A stretch of DNA of 64,000 nt from Thalassobacillus cyri (GCF_900107755.1 NZ_FNQR01000010.1:91798-155797); one strand, 5' to 3'. Numbered from the stretch's first letter, positions 17,752 to 26,302 are shown. Translations and numbers: made by a program. Notes: a model not told the origin generated them from the sequence alone.

Positions 17752-17886
17752 TTAAACAAAGAAGTTCCTCCATAAAATAGTTAGCCCTGCCAAACCAATT
17801 ATAACAAACAATACAACAAGTGTATGAGTAGTGAATGAGGACCACTCGGAAAACAACTCATAAGCTGAATCCTCCAGATATTCATT
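17752..17886 (-). pseudogene. small ORF or C-terminal remnant with a membrane helix
   Basis: An open frame without a convincing start codon reads EYLEDSAYELFSEW and then one hydrophobic helix (TLVVLFVIIGLAGLTILW), ending in TAA. It looks like the C-terminus of a membrane protein whose upstream part is lost. I cannot assign a family. The remaining bases from 17564 to 17950 hold nothing else recognisable. Confidence 0.3.
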
Positions 17887-17958
17887 TTACTAAACTAGGC
17901 CAGAGCAATTGCGCCGGAAATAATACTTTTTTAACAAATATAAAACACACAAGAAAAA

Positions 17959-18110
17959 GCCTCTCAAAAGTTTTATGAACCAATGAGAGGCTAGCAAAAA
18001 TATATTTTTATATATATTGAATGACAAAAAGTATGTCAATCAGGTATGACATTAGGTCATAAACCCCTTCACAACAAGGTTTTGGGCGTTATTACATCAT
18101 GCCGCCCATT
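17959..18110 (-). repeat. diverged copy of a groEL 3' end and terminator (copy C)
   Basis: A hairpin with arms AGCCTCTCA and TGAGAGGCT (17958-17992) resembles the groEL terminator. About 100 bases further on, TTTTGGGCGTTATTACATCA (18080-18099) continues into ATGCCGCCCATT. On the minus strand this encodes the last residues Met-Gly-Gly-Met-Met and a stop, as at the true groEL end. The middle part differs from copies A and B. It probably marks a displaced groEL 3' end at an old island junction. A tandem CCAGTC motif at 18223-18239 resembles one next to the other copies. From 18111 to 18369 I see nothing else. Confidence 0.65.
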
Positions 18111-18369
18111 CACTCGCTTAGTTAATAGGATAATATTAAGTTCTGTAGAACCTTATTATCACAAGGTTTCCGTTAGCAAGCAAATTGATTACACAATAAG
18201 TTTTAATACTTTATGAACAGTATCCAGTCATAATCCAGTCACCAAAAATTCTCCTAGATTTCAGACTAAAAGAAATGGCTCTTTAACTGTTTGGGCTAAT
18301 GCTTTTTTATAATATTCGGTTCACAAACTAGAAGTAGTTGCTAACGTCTGGGGCTTTATCTTTTAATGG

Positions 18370-18766
18370 CTATTCCATCACTTTACCATTCATCCGTTCA
18401 ACCCATTGATGGAGAAGGTCATTATACCGGGACAAATTTTTGTGGATTTTTATGGCCACTTCTTCATTATAGGTATGGACTGTCAAATTACGATCGTTGA
18501 CCATTTCCAAAGCCAGAACGGCCTCCTCATCCTCCAACAAGTTGCTCCCTGCAACTGCGAATGACGCTCTTCGGAGAGCCGACATCCACTCCTTCTATGT
18601 CATATAAATATTGCTTAGCCGCTTTCCAACTGGCCTCGAAAGAGAATTCAAATCGTTGAATCGCTGCATCTCTTTCCACATCATTCGGGTTTTTAAGGGT
18701 AGCTAGCTTTTCAAAGGAAGCCAACGCTTTTTCTGCTGCTTCTAATCGTTGGTGTAATCTTTCCAT
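18370..18766 (-). pseudogene. HEPN-like (HI0074/TIGR01987-type) partner of MNT, frameshifted
   Basis: Two overlapping frames together make one nucleotidyltransferase-substrate-binding/HEPN-like protein. The first (18766 down to 18530) covers MERLHQRLEAAEKAL to DVGSPKSVIRSCREQ. The second continues with LLEDEEAVLALEMVNDRN to the end at 18370. A single extra base near 18545 shifts the frame after CREQ. The gene overlaps the end of the MNT gene upstream, the classic two-gene arrangement. It is either inactivated or read by a frameshift; a sequencing error cannot be excluded. Confidence 0.7.
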
Positions 18767-19065
18767 AAAATCCCCTCCTCTTTCACTTGTTGGACTAGAG
18801 ATTCTTTGGCATCATGTAAATCCACCACATCTACCTTGTAAGGAATGGTAGACTCTTCGATTTGCTCGATCAGTTCATTCCATTTAAAAGGAGAGATCGG
18901 GGAGTGGGAGTCAATAGCGATGTCAATATCCGAACTATGTTTTTCTTCCTGTCGAGCCCAAGAACCAAATAAGTAAACACGCGCTTTTTCCTTGACGAGT
19001 TGTTCATTCAATATCGATTTTAGTTGTTCTAAAATTTGCTCCCGTAAATCTGCAGGACACCCCAT
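18742..19065 (-). CDS. MNT-type minimal nucleotidyltransferase
   Basis: A 107-residue protein with the nucleotidyltransferase motif GSWARQEEKHSSDIDIAI (Gly-Ser then Asp-x-Asp). It ends in a short domain with YKVDVVDLHDAK, where a further Asp fits the third metal ligand. MNT proteins pair with HEPN partners; in characterised systems the MNT neutralises the HEPN RNase by nucleotidylation. The frame is open further upstream, but AGGAAGGG lies just before the ATG at 19065. The HEPN partner downstream is frameshifted, so the pair may no longer work as a toxin-antitoxin unit. Confidence 0.8.
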   Translation of the reverse strand: MGCPADLREQILEQLKSILNEQLVKEKARVYLFGSWARQEEKHSSDIDIAIDSHSPISPFKWNELIEQIEESTIPYKVDVVDLHDAKESLVQQVKEEGILWKDYTND

Positions 19066-19207
19066 AATATCCCTTCCTCTTTTTTGTCCCATTATAGCAT
19101 ATGTACATCTTTGATGGTTTTTCCTTCTCCACTTCCCCCAATCTTCGATTGCTGCCAGGGCCATTATTAACTACACCAAAACCTAAATGTGACTTGCATT
19201 ATATTGT

Positions 19208-19243
19208 AGATAAGCCCCTATAATGGAAAAACTGTAAAGCTAA
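19208..19243 (+). repeat. fragment R0 of the interspersed cassette repeat
   Basis: AAGCCCCTATAATGGAAAAA (19211-19230) matches the central part of the repeat family (CGCCCCCTATAACGGAAGAC in the copy at 27.3 kb). It lies 11-14 bases after the stop codon of the DinB-like gene, the same place relative to the gene as the other copies. Confidence 0.5.
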
Positions 19244-19253
19244 TGAAGCTTTT

Positions 19254-19748
19254 TTAAAAGCTGCGTTTCCCTGCCCAAGCTCCTTGCATTTTACTAAGGA
19301 ATACAATTTGCCCAATATGATATGCGTCGTGCATTGCTAAACTCTTCAATTCAAGCACTAATGAATTATTTTCACCTGGAACCTTTCTATACAAATCTGC
19401 ATGGTTTGATTTTGCTAGAATTGTTTCAAGTTCACGATGAACATAAAAGTATTCTTGTTTTGTTTCCTTCCAATTTTCTACCGTCTCAGTTGGTAATCGA
19501 AATGTAGATTCATTATTTTCTGCCTGTGGTTCATTCGCTGTTTCACCAAGAAATCGCATCAGATATCTCTTTTCATAGAAAAGTAAATGACTAACTAATT
19601 CCCAAATGGAATTCATTGTCCCATTAGCTGGTTTCCAAATTGCCTGTTCAAAAGTAATATCCTCTAGCACTTTTTCAAGTGGTGGAAACCAGTCTTCTTC
19701 ATCTAAGCAGCTTGCCCATTGTTGTAGCAAAAGTGTTTTTACCTCCAT
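19254..19748 (-). CDS. DinB-like four-helix protein
   Basis: A 164-residue protein with the DinB/YfiT fold pattern. His residues that would bind a divalent metal occur in LVSHLLFYEKRYL (about residue 53) and in MHDAYHIGQI (about residues 139 and 143). Family members act in thiol-dependent transferase reactions or stress responses, many without known function. It has its own ribosome binding site (GGAGGG) and stands alone between an MNT/HEPN pair and repeat R1. It fits the set of small orphan genes followed by the cassette repeat in this region. Confidence 0.75.
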   Translation of the reverse strand: MEVKTLLLQQWASCLDEEDWFPPLEKVLEDITFEQAIWKPANGTMNSIWELVSHLLFYEKRYLMRFLGETANEPQAENNESTFRLPTETVENWKETKQEYFYVHRELETILAKSNHADLYRKVPGENNSLVLELKSLAMHDAYHIGQIVFLSKMQGAWAGKRSF

Positions 19749-19943
19749 TTTCTATTCCCTCCAATTTAATCCCTTTAATAAATAAAATCATACAGAATTC
19801 TCCAAGGAATAAGATGGCATATGACGACACAACACGATATCGAGTAATCACAAATAAAAATAATTGTATTTTAAATACCCACTTACCAAAATATTCAATG
19901 TGTTTTTCCATTTTCCTGCACGATTCTTAAGATAAAAAAGGCA

Positions 19944-20036
19944 ACTATTCTTATTGAATAATCGCACCCGTTTACGGAAGACTCGAATTCGAGATACATC
20001 TACTGTTATTTCACTTTAGCACCCGTTTATTTAAGT
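19944..20036 (+). repeat. interspersed cassette repeat R1
   Basis: Contains the family blocks TTATTGAATAATCGCACCCG, GGAAGACTCGAATTCGAGAT and GCACCCGTTTA in the same order as the other copies. It lies nine bases after the stop codon of the minus-strand ORF remnant at 20045. Confidence 0.75.
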
Positions 20037-20044
20037 ACATTCTT

Positions 20045-20163
20045 TCACAAACATAACCCATAATCTTCATTTGGTACAGGAATGCTGCCCAGTTTGTTTT
20101 CACTATAACTAGCACTAAGTATAATCCACCATAAATCAGTTTTCTCTGTTTTTAAGTTGTAGA
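20045..20163 (-). pseudogene. C-terminal remnant of an unknown cassette gene
   Basis: A minus-strand frame encodes about 38 residues (TDLWWIILSASYSENKLGSI... then PNEDYGLCL) and stops at 20045, next to repeat R1. There is no start codon and the frame is cut by the 3' end of the aminopeptidase gene. I do not recognise the family. With R1 it looks like a broken gene-repeat unit. The stretch 19749-19943 shows nothing else. Confidence 0.35.
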
Positions 20164-20167
20164 CGAT

Positions 20168-21421
20168 TTAGAATTGGAAATCCCCATCCTTCATTAGCAG
20201 GACTTCAGTTCCACCTTCTTTAATGCCCACTACTTTCATATCTTCGGTACCAAAGGTCACATTGACTGACAAAAGTGAAGTATTCAGACCCGCTGCCTTC
20301 AACTCTTCCTCAGATTGGTCAATGCCATTTTGAATATTGGAAGGAGATGCATTTCCGATTCCAATATGACAGGACGTATTTTCATCAAACAAGGTATTGT
20401 AAAAAAGAGTATCTGCCTGAGCAAGAGGAGATTTATTAGAGACCAAGGCAATTTCACCTAGATAATGTGAACCTTCATCTGTTTCGATGAGATTTTGTAA
20501 CACTCCCTGTCCCTTTGCGGCATAATAGTCGGTAATCCGTCCATCTTTAAAAATTAGATAAAATTCATCAATGACACTTCCCCCATAGATAAGAGGTTTA
20601 GTACCTACCAATTTGCCATTCACCTTATTTTTATGGGGAGCAGTAAATATTTCTTCCGTAGGAATGTTCGGAAAGAAAGGTATTCCATTTTTATCTATGA
20701 CACCCCCACCGATAAAGACATGATTGTTAGGGATGCCGATGACTAAATCCGTTCCTCGGCTATTGGTAAAATGCAGGTTGTCAAACTGGCAATCGTTTAG
20801 AAACGTTTTCCGGGACTCGAAGGCGCGGTCATGATTCTCCCAGTCTATGGTAGGATTTGTTCCATCTGCCCGCGCTCCACGTAAGATGGCTTGCCATAAC
20901 GATTGCACGGCTTCTTCTTTACTTACGTGAGGAAATACTTTCGTGGCCCATGCGAAGGACGGGACAGCTAGAAGACACCAGCGTACCTCGTGGGACATAA
21001 TCTTTGCATAATAACACTCCAACTTGGTGCGGGAGACCTTTTGAAAGCGGCTGATCCGTTCTGGGGAAACCCCCTTAAAGACATCTAAGTTTTCAGAAAT
21101 AATATGGATGTAAGCAGCACCTGCATCGTCCCACTCCTTAAAGCGGGCAGCCTGCCAATCAGGAAAGTGATCGATAACACTATCTGCTGCATTTAAGTAA
21201 AATTCTTTGGTAGACTGTTCATCTGTCCAATCTATAAATACATTTGAAGCTCCTGCCTCGTAGGCTACTGTTTGGATTAGACGGGCAAACGTAGCATTTT
21301 GTATATCACTATGAATAATCAATAATTGATTTTTTTGCAGATTTACACCAGCTCGTACAGCAAGTTCTGCATACTTTTTTAACTGTGCTTCACTTATAAA
21401 TTCATATATTCCTTTAATCAT
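20168..21421 (-). CDS. M29-family aminopeptidase homologue with altered metal ligands
   Basis: A 417-residue homologue of AmpS/aminopeptidase T. Visible conserved blocks are NIPTEEIFTAPH (metal-binding Glu), DEGSHYLGEIALV (Glu) and LFDENTSCHIGIG (His). The last metal-binding block, usually with His-Val-Asp before the (F/W)MIGS segment, reads SLLSVNVTFGTEDM: His and Asp are replaced by Ser and Asn. The enzyme may have lost or changed peptidase activity. GGGGAG is seven bases before the ATG. It stands alone between the repeat array and an IS110 element. The call to the family is firm, activity is doubtful. Confidence 0.8.
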   Translation of the reverse strand: MIKGIYEFISEAQLKKYAELAVRAGVNLQKNQLLIIHSDIQNATFARLIQTVAYEAGASNVFIDWTDEQSTKEFYLNAADSVIDHFPDWQAARFKEWDDAGAAYIHIISENLDVFKGVSPERISRFQKVSRTKLECYYAKIMSHEVRWCLLAVPSFAWATKVFPHVSKEEAVQSLWQAILRGARADGTNPTIDWENHDRAFESRKTFLNDCQFDNLHFTNSRGTDLVIGIPNNHVFIGGGVIDKNGIPFFPNIPTEEIFTAPHKNKVNGKLVGTKPLIYGGSVIDEFYLIFKDGRITDYYAAKGQGVLQNLIETDEGSHYLGEIALVSNKSPLAQADTLFYNTLFDENTSCHIGIGNASPSNIQNGIDQSEEELKAAGLNTSLLSVNVTFGTEDMKVVGIKEGGTEVLLMKDGDFQF

Positions 21422-21486
21422 TTAATATCTCCCCTGTGATGTTCTTGTATATGTTTATTCAAGAAATGCCCCCTCGTATATTATTA

Positions 21487-21739
21487 TTAACCAGATTATT
21501 TCTGGTTTTAAATCCATCATACCTCTAGCCGAAGGTATAATGGGGTTAAATCAGATTGAGGTTGTCGCTCTGCCCCCTTGAAGCATTGTCTTCGTGCTAA
21601 AGACTGACACCTCTTTCTTTATAGAACTATTCGTATGAGCTGGATGGTACATCGTTGCCGTATATCGAACGAGGTTGAGTATCTATAAAGGTAAGAGGCT
21701 TCCTTTCATCTGATTAATATTTTGTGGGTGGTATTGTTG
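21487..21739 (+). ncRNA. candidate IS110 left-end bridge RNA region
   Basis: The roughly 300 bases before the transposase contain no gene but several consecutive hairpins. These are AACCAGA/TCTGGTT (about 21489-21507), ATACC/AGGTAT (about 21519-21538) and a larger structure from GAGGTTGTC (21558) to GACACCTC (21606) with an inner AGCA/TGCT hairpin. IS110-group elements are known to encode a structured bridge RNA in this non-coding end. I cannot define its ends or its target- and donor-binding loops. Confidence 0.4.
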
Positions 21740-22942
21740 ATGATTTATCTTGGCATTGATGTTGGAAAACGTCATCATGAAGCTGGTTTAATCGATGAAA
21801 GTGGGAATCCTATTGGGAAAACTATTCGTTTTGCTAATTCCAAAAAGGGTAGTGACAAGCTTCTTACCTTCTTAAATCAACACCAGGTGACACCTGATGA
21901 TTGTGCTTGTGGGATGGAAGCCACGGGTCACTATTGGTTATCTCTCTTTTCATTCCTTCATCAACTTGGATACAAAGTGACGTCTTTCAATCCTATGCAA
22001 TCGGATGCACTCCGTAATTTTTATATTCGCAAAACTAAAACAGATATGAAAGATGCGTACTTAATTGCTCAAGTGATTCGCATTGATTCTCCAGAAGCGA
22101 CTCCTTTCGTTCAAGAAGATCTCCTTCAGCTTAGACACCTCGAGAGGCTGCGTTATGCATTGGTAGACCAAAGCTCAGACGTTAAGCGTAAAATCATTGC
22201 TTTACTAGATCAGGTTTTCCCTGAATATGAACAAGTGTTTTCTGATGTTTTCGGACTATCTTCCACAGAAATTCTTTTAAACTACACACTACCCGAAGAC
22301 CTTTTAGAGATTGATACAGACAAACTGGCAGATGTACTTTACCGTGTCAGTAAGGGACGGTATGGGGTTACAAGAGCTCGTTGGAAAGCTGAACAATTGA
22401 AAGAAAGTGCCCAAAATACCTTTGGTATTTCCATAGGTACAGATGCATTTAAAATGCAGATCCATCTTCTACTGGAACAAATAGCTCTATTTGAAAAACA
22501 ATTGGCTCAAATAGAAAAAGAATTAAAGGAGCTCTCGGACCGTCAACATCATTATTTAACAACCATAACAGGCGTAAATGACGTCACGGCGGCAGTCATT
22601 TTAGGTGAAGTTGGTTCCATTGATCGCTTCGAACATCCAAAACAATTAGTTGCCTTTGCAGGCCTGGATGCTTCCGTGCACCAATCCGGTGAGTTTAATG
22701 GATCTAAAACGAAGCTTTCCAAAAGAGGATCCCCATACCTTAGACGTGCGATATGGCAAGCAGCATTTGTGGCTAGCTTTAAAGATCCTGCCCTATCCCT
22801 TTATTATCAAAAGTTAAGAGAACGTGGAAAAGCTCACGGTACTGCCGTAGGAGCTGTAGCTCGTAAATTGACACACATTATATTTGCCATTTTGAGAGAT
22901 CAAAAGCCCTATGTACCACGCCCTCAAACCAATGATAATTAA
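21740..22942 (+). CDS. IS110-family transposase (DEDD recombinase)
   Basis: A 400-residue transposase. The N-terminal RuvC-like DEDD domain starts MIYLGIDVGKRHHEAG (first Asp at residue 6). It continues with CGMEATGHYWLS (Glu) and KTKTDMKDAYLIAQ (Asp pair). The C-terminal Transposase_20 domain has LTTITGVNDVTAAVILGEVG and the SKRGSPYLRRAIW segment that contains the catalytic Ser in characterised members. A TTG six codons upstream is possible, but ATG 21740 gives the usual N-terminus. It is the only intact transposase in the window and inserts without long inverted repeats, as usual for IS110. Confidence 0.92.
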   Translation: MIYLGIDVGKRHHEAGLIDESGNPIGKTIRFANSKKGSDKLLTFLNQHQVTPDDCACGMEATGHYWLSLFSFLHQLGYKVTSFNPMQSDALRNFYIRKTKTDMKDAYLIAQVIRIDSPEATPFVQEDLLQLRHLERLRYALVDQSSDVKRKIIALLDQVFPEYEQVFSDVFGLSSTEILLNYTLPEDLLEIDTDKLADVLYRVSKGRYGVTRARWKAEQLKESAQNTFGISIGTDAFKMQIHLLLEQIALFEKQLAQIEKELKELSDRQHHYLTTITGVNDVTAAVILGEVGSIDRFEHPKQLVAFAGLDASVHQSGEFNGSKTKLSKRGSPYLRRAIWQAAFVASFKDPALSLYYQKLRERGKAHGTAVGAVARKLTHIIFAILRDQKPYVPRPQTNDN

Positions 22943-22964
22943 AATTGCTTATAGCAATTTTAAT
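22941..22964 (+). terminator. hairpin after the IS110 transposase
   Basis: Arms AAAATTGCT and AGCAATTTT with a three-base loop directly overlap the transposase stop region, but the T-run is poor. It may end the transcript or mark structure in the right end of the element. Confidence 0.4.
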
Positions 22965-23057
22965 AAATACATAAGTGAGGTTTATTTGGCATGCCAATTT
23001 TAATTTCAGTAAATGCAAAAAAAACATCTATTTTGTTGCTTGACATTTTATAGCTGG

Positions 23058-23131
23058 TCTTTTCTGTAAGACTTGAGTTCGAGATATACTCGAGTAGATC
23101 TTAAACTAACGCACCCGTTAGCTTAATAAGA
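23058..23131 (+). repeat. interspersed cassette repeat R2
   Basis: Blocks GTAAGACTTGAGTTCGAGAT and AACTAACGCACCCGTTAGCT are present; the first block is missing. Arms TAAGA and TCTTA, and CTTGAGT and ACTCGAG, can pair. It ends seven bases before the stop codon of the remnant at 23138. Confidence 0.8.
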
Positions 23132-23137
23132 ATCTTT

Positions 23138-23340
23138 TTATTTATTGATTATAGAAGAAGCAATTTTAATCAACTCGTCATTAGATAAAGCCTCATTTCC
23201 TTCATAACCAATTGGATATTCAACTTTATTCGCTTTTCACTTAATTATTTTGTAATTTATCATCTTTTATATAATGTACAGTCGTATCGCCTTCTATTTT
23301 TAATTCCTACCCTAGTTAGAAATTATATTCCCACCAATAT
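23138..23340 (-). pseudogene. decayed cassette gene, C-terminal part
   Basis: The minus strand encodes pieces such as YYRLGDNQYWWEYNF, EGDTTVHYIKDDKLQNN and VEYPIGYEGNEALSNDELIKI with stops and frame changes between them. The last piece ends at 23138, directly beside repeat R2. It resembles the C-terminus of a secreted or lipoprotein-like hypothetical protein; I cannot name the family. The remaining bases up to 23497 hold only the leader of lrgA. Confidence 0.45.
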
Positions 23341-23497
23341 TGATTGTCGCCCAAACGGTAATAGACTATTGTAATAATTCCTTACGTATCTTTAAGGAAA
23401 ATTGCAAAAAATGCGTTAGATTTTCTTACAAGTTTACTGACAATCGGCATTAAGTGCTTTAAGCTAAAATTAACAATTAAATGGATGGAGGGAAAAA

Positions 23498-23857
23498 GTG
23501 AAAACTAGGTGGTTTTTACAGTTATTTACAATTATAGGCTTCCTCCTACTTGGGTCCGGGATTGCCAAGGCATTTCACATTCCTGTACCTGGAAGTGTTA
23601 TTGGTTTGCTTCTCCTTTTCGTCTTTCTTCTAACCGGGATCATAAAATTAGAATGGATTGAAAGAGCATCTTCCTTTCAATTAAAGCACCTTACCATACT
23701 ATTTATTCCACCAATTACAGGTCTCTTTTTATCATCAGCCTTTCTTGAAATTCTACATTGGAACGTTTTGATTATTTTAATTGTAAGTAGTATTTGCTGT
23801 TTATTAGGTACAGCATTTGCTGTTGAATGGATTGAAAAAAGGAGAGATGTTAAATGA
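23498..23857 (+). CDS. lrgA: CidA/LrgA-family holin-like protein
   Basis: A 119-residue membrane protein with four hydrophobic helices and the CidA/LrgA signature around HIPVPGSVIGLLLLFVFLL (residues 29-47). The family affects murein hydrolase export, cell death, and, as later work suggests, pyruvate or small-metabolite transport together with LrgB. The start is GTG with GGAGGGAAAAA before it. It overlaps lrgB by four bases (ATGA), so the two are translationally coupled. No LytTR regulator is visible next to it. Confidence 0.85.
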   Translation: MKTRWFLQLFTIIGFLLLGSGIAKAFHIPVPGSVIGLLLLFVFLLTGIIKLEWIERASSFQLKHLTILFIPPITGLFLSSAFLEILHWNVLIILIVSSICCLLGTAFAVEWIEKRRDVK

Positions 23858-24543
23858 CAATGTTTATCGGAAATGTTCTTCTTTGCTTAGTTACTACTAT
23901 CGTTTGTTACTATATCTGTCTAAAATTTTATCTAAAATACAAAAAAGGTTGGTTAAATCCTTTATACACAGCTTCTTTCCTTCTTATTCTTTTGATACTT
24001 GTTTGTCCCATACAGGTGGATAGCTATAAGGAAGGGAGTACCATCTTTAATTACCTATTGCAGTTTGCTGTAGTGACATTAGCGGTTCCACTTTACAAAC
24101 AATGGTCTTTTCTAAAGAAAAACTACAAGAAAATTTTTATTGGTGTAATATGTGGCACATCGTTAGGGGTGATAACTGTCCTAGGAATGTCCCAAATTTT
24201 TCATTTGCAGGAACAACTGTTAGCCTCACTAATTCCAAGATCAGTAACCCTTCCTATAGCATTGACCGTATCCAGTGGTCTTGGAGGGTTGAGCTCAACT
24301 ACTGTATTATTTGTTGTAATATCAGCCCTCATCTCTTTAACAATTGGTCCGAAATTATTAAATAAACTCGGTATAAGAAGTAAATCAGCAAAAGGATTAG
24401 CAATGGGTACCTCAGCACAGATGCTCGGTGCAACTCGCTCCCTTGTTTGGGGTGAAGAAGAAGGTGCAATGGGAAGTATTGCGATGACTATATCAGCATT
24501 ATTTCTTTCTGTTTTGGTGCCAGTCTTTTCATACTTTACGTGA
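23854..24543 (+). CDS. lrgB: LrgB-family membrane protein
   Basis: A 229-residue protein with seven to eight hydrophobic segments. The family region is LIPRSVTLPIALTVSSGLGG, near residues 125-144, followed by a MGTSAQMLGATRSL stretch. It works with LrgA at the cell membrane. Its start overlaps the end of lrgA by four bases. No terminator is obvious before the next small ORF, 35 bases downstream. Confidence 0.87.
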   Translation: MTMFIGNVLLCLVTTIVCYYICLKFYLKYKKGWLNPLYTASFLLILLILVCPIQVDSYKEGSTIFNYLLQFAVVTLAVPLYKQWSFLKKNYKKIFIGVICGTSLGVITVLGMSQIFHLQEQLLASLIPRSVTLPIALTVSSGLGGLSSTTVLFVVISALISLTIGPKLLNKLGIRSKSAKGLAMGTSAQMLGATRSLVWGEEEGAMGSIAMTISALFLSVLVPVFSYFT

Positions 24544-24578
24544 ATAACAAATCATTGTTACTAAAATAGAGGTGGAAC

Positions 24579-24740
24579 ATGAGAAAAAGTTATCTTCGAG
24601 AAGCTGTAGAAGAATTGAAGAATTTCTATATTCAAGAACTTCAAGAGGCAGGATTGTTAATTGTTTCTGATGAAGACATTTCATCGCTTACCTTAAGCGA
24701 ACTTGAAAATATGTATAAGTTTTATAACCTTCATAATTAG
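24579..24740 (+). CDS. FbpA-like small protein (Fur-regulated basic protein family)
   Basis: A 53-residue ORF starting MRKSYLREAVEELKNFYI, which has the look of the FbpA (Fur-regulated basic protein) family of Bacilli. The C-terminus reads LTLSELENMYKFYNL. Its ribosome binding site AGAGGTGG lies close to the ATG. In B. subtilis such a protein takes part in the iron-sparing response. I do not see a clear Fur box upstream, so iron control is not shown here. Confidence 0.55.
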   Translation: MRKSYLREAVEELKNFYIQELQEAGLLIVSDEDISSLTLSELENMYKFYNLHN

Positions 24741-24865
24741 CCTTCCAATTTGAATACTACAAATCTTGAAGATTCCAAAGTGAAAGTTTATTCTTATATA
24801 TTATTACAACCAGCACATACAGCAGTTCTTTAGGTGAACATAGAAGATGGAGAGGAGAAAATATA

Positions 24866-25171
24866 GTGACTTCTTATAAAGACAACAAAGTAATAACAAT
24901 TGGTACTGTTAACGAATTAACGGGTTTATCTGAACGTCAAATCCGTTATTATGAGGAACGTGGATTGATTTATCCTAAAAGAACAAAACGAGGTACAAGA
25001 AGATATTCCTTTTCAGATATTGAAATTCTTATGAAGATTGCTGATAAGCGAGAAGATGGAGTTCAAACAAATGAAATCAGAAAAGATATGATCAACAAAA
25101 AGAAAGACACTGATATTCGCGATGAAATGCTCCGTGGTCAATTGAACGCCCACTTTAAGAAGTTACGATAA
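24866..25171 (+). CDS. tnrA: Nitrogen regulator TnrA (MerR family)
   Basis: A 101-residue MerR-type regulator. The helix-turn-helix is in [20 protein letters not shown] (residues 10-29), followed by [11 protein letters not shown]. The C-terminus is [15 protein letters not shown], the segment through which TnrA binds feedback-inhibited glutamine synthetase. It is shorter than GlnR and lacks GlnR's C-terminal extension. TnrA activates nitrogen-scavenging genes when glutamine is scarce by binding TGTNA-N7-TNACA; a perfect site lies before nasA at 38140. The start is GTG, preceded by GGAGAGGAG. Confidence 0.88.
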   Translation: MTSYKDNKVITIGTVNELTGLSERQIRYYEERGLIYPKRTKRGTRRYSFSDIEILMKIADKREDGVQTNEIRKDMINKKKDTDIRDEMLRGQLNAHFKKLR

Positions 25172-25339
25172 AAGAATAGGCTGAACTAGGAAGAAAAGTG
25201 CTAATGTAGTTCCATTATATCATATTTATAGCGTCTCCATCTACTGCCCGCCCGACGTGGGAAAAGTAAGGCAGAATTTTTGTGTTAGAGTATGAGTAAT
25301 GATGGAAAGAAGATTTACTAGCGATTTATGTGAAATAAA

Positions 25340-25375
25340 AGCTGGAGATATGATTGAGTATCTCCGGCTTCTTCA
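25340..25375 (+). terminator. terminator of tnrA
   Basis: Arms AGCTGGAGATA and TATCTCCGGCT with an eight-base loop, followed by TTCTTC. The 170 bases between tnrA and this hairpin hold nothing recognisable. Confidence 0.6.
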
Positions 25376-25475
25376 ATTTACAAACTTTAACAATACAGGT
25401 GTAATTTTAAAACTTAAAATATGTTTAACTAATCTTCCATCTTGAGTTAACCTACTTTGTTCTTACGGATTCTCG

Positions 25476-25556
25476 TAAACACTCCTTCTTCAACTCTTGC
25501 CCCCGTTAGTTGAAGACTCGAATTCAAGATGACTTCAATAAATATTTCACTTACGC
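25476..25556 (+). repeat. interspersed cassette repeat R3
   Basis: Contains CTTCAACTCTTGCCCCCGTT followed by AGTTGAAG, then GACTCGAATTCAAGATGACT. The last block (CACTTACGC) is reduced. It ends ten bases before the stop codon of the nucleotidyltransferase gene. The arms CTTCAACT and AGTTGAAG pair. Confidence 0.7.
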
Positions 25557-25565
25557 ATTTTAATT

Positions 25566-26144
25566 TTATTTACAGGTAGGAATACCGTACACCTTCAACC
25601 TATCCCACTTTTCACTCCAATTTTTTGTTGTAACTCTATGTATGTAAAATTCTTTTTTTTCTTTTGTATCATAAACTGGTGTAGGTCTTACTTCTAAATT
25701 TACAACATCATCAATCCCCCATGGAGCTGCTAATATTACATCATCATTTTCGTTAATCTTCACCCCTAAAGATGTGACTGTCTCGGGGAAATTAGAGATG
25801 CCGTCAACGGAAGAAGAATATGGAGTCATACCACTTTTAGTATGCATTCGAGCCTGATTTTTTACTGACCAAGGGATACTTGTAATAATAGTTTTCAGCT
25901 TTTCCTCGATTTTTTCCTCCTCTGCTTCACATACATTATTTGGATTAAAGTAAATCACATCAACATCTGGTAACGGAGTTCTCAAATTATAATTATGAAT
26001 GACATCCCATATCTTTGAACGAACAAACCCTGCACAGATCCACCAATCAGGCAAATTCAACGTTTTTACAGCCTTTAGTATATCCATCATCCACTCATCT
26101 TCTTTTATCAATTTAATTACATTTTCCTCGTTCTTGATTCTCAA
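25566..26144 (-). CDS. Nucleotidyltransferase-family protein (NTP_transf_9/DUF925-like)
   Basis: A 192-residue protein. The motif WWICAGFVRSKIWD (about residues 34-47) is followed by LPDVDVIYFNP with the Asp-x-Asp pair (about residues 58-68), and later SVDGISNFPETVTSLGVKI. This is the pattern of a stand-alone nucleotidyltransferase family of unknown substrate common in Gram-positives. It starts with TTG, preceded by GGGGG at a spacing of seven. Cassette-type genes nearby share such G-rich sites. Repeat R3 follows its stop codon. Confidence 0.75.
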   Translation of the reverse strand: MRIKNEENVIKLIKEDEWMMDILKAVKTLNLPDWWICAGFVRSKIWDVIHNYNLRTPLPDVDVIYFNPNNVCEAEEEKIEEKLKTIITSIPWSVKNQARMHTKSGMTPYSSSVDGISNFPETVTSLGVKINENDDVILAAPWGIDDVVNLEVRPTPVYDTKEKKEFYIHRVTTKNWSEKWDRLKVYGIPTCK

Positions 26145-26224
26145 TGACTAACCCCCAATATTAATGATTGTATTCGCTTTGGCTGCAACTTCCTCTATTA
26201 CTTTTTATTACTATATATTAATGG

Positions 26225-26300
26225 TTTGCCCCCTCTTATGGAAGACTTGATATCGAGATATTGAAGCAGATCTTTAACTAACGCACCCTTAAGTTAAAGA
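26225..26300 (+). repeat. interspersed cassette repeat R4
   Basis: Blocks GCCCCCTCTTATGGAAGACT, TGATATCGAGATATTGAAGC and AACTAACGCACCCTTAAGTT. It ends two bases before the stop codon of the small membrane protein gene. Confidence 0.85.
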
Positions 26301-26302
26301 TC

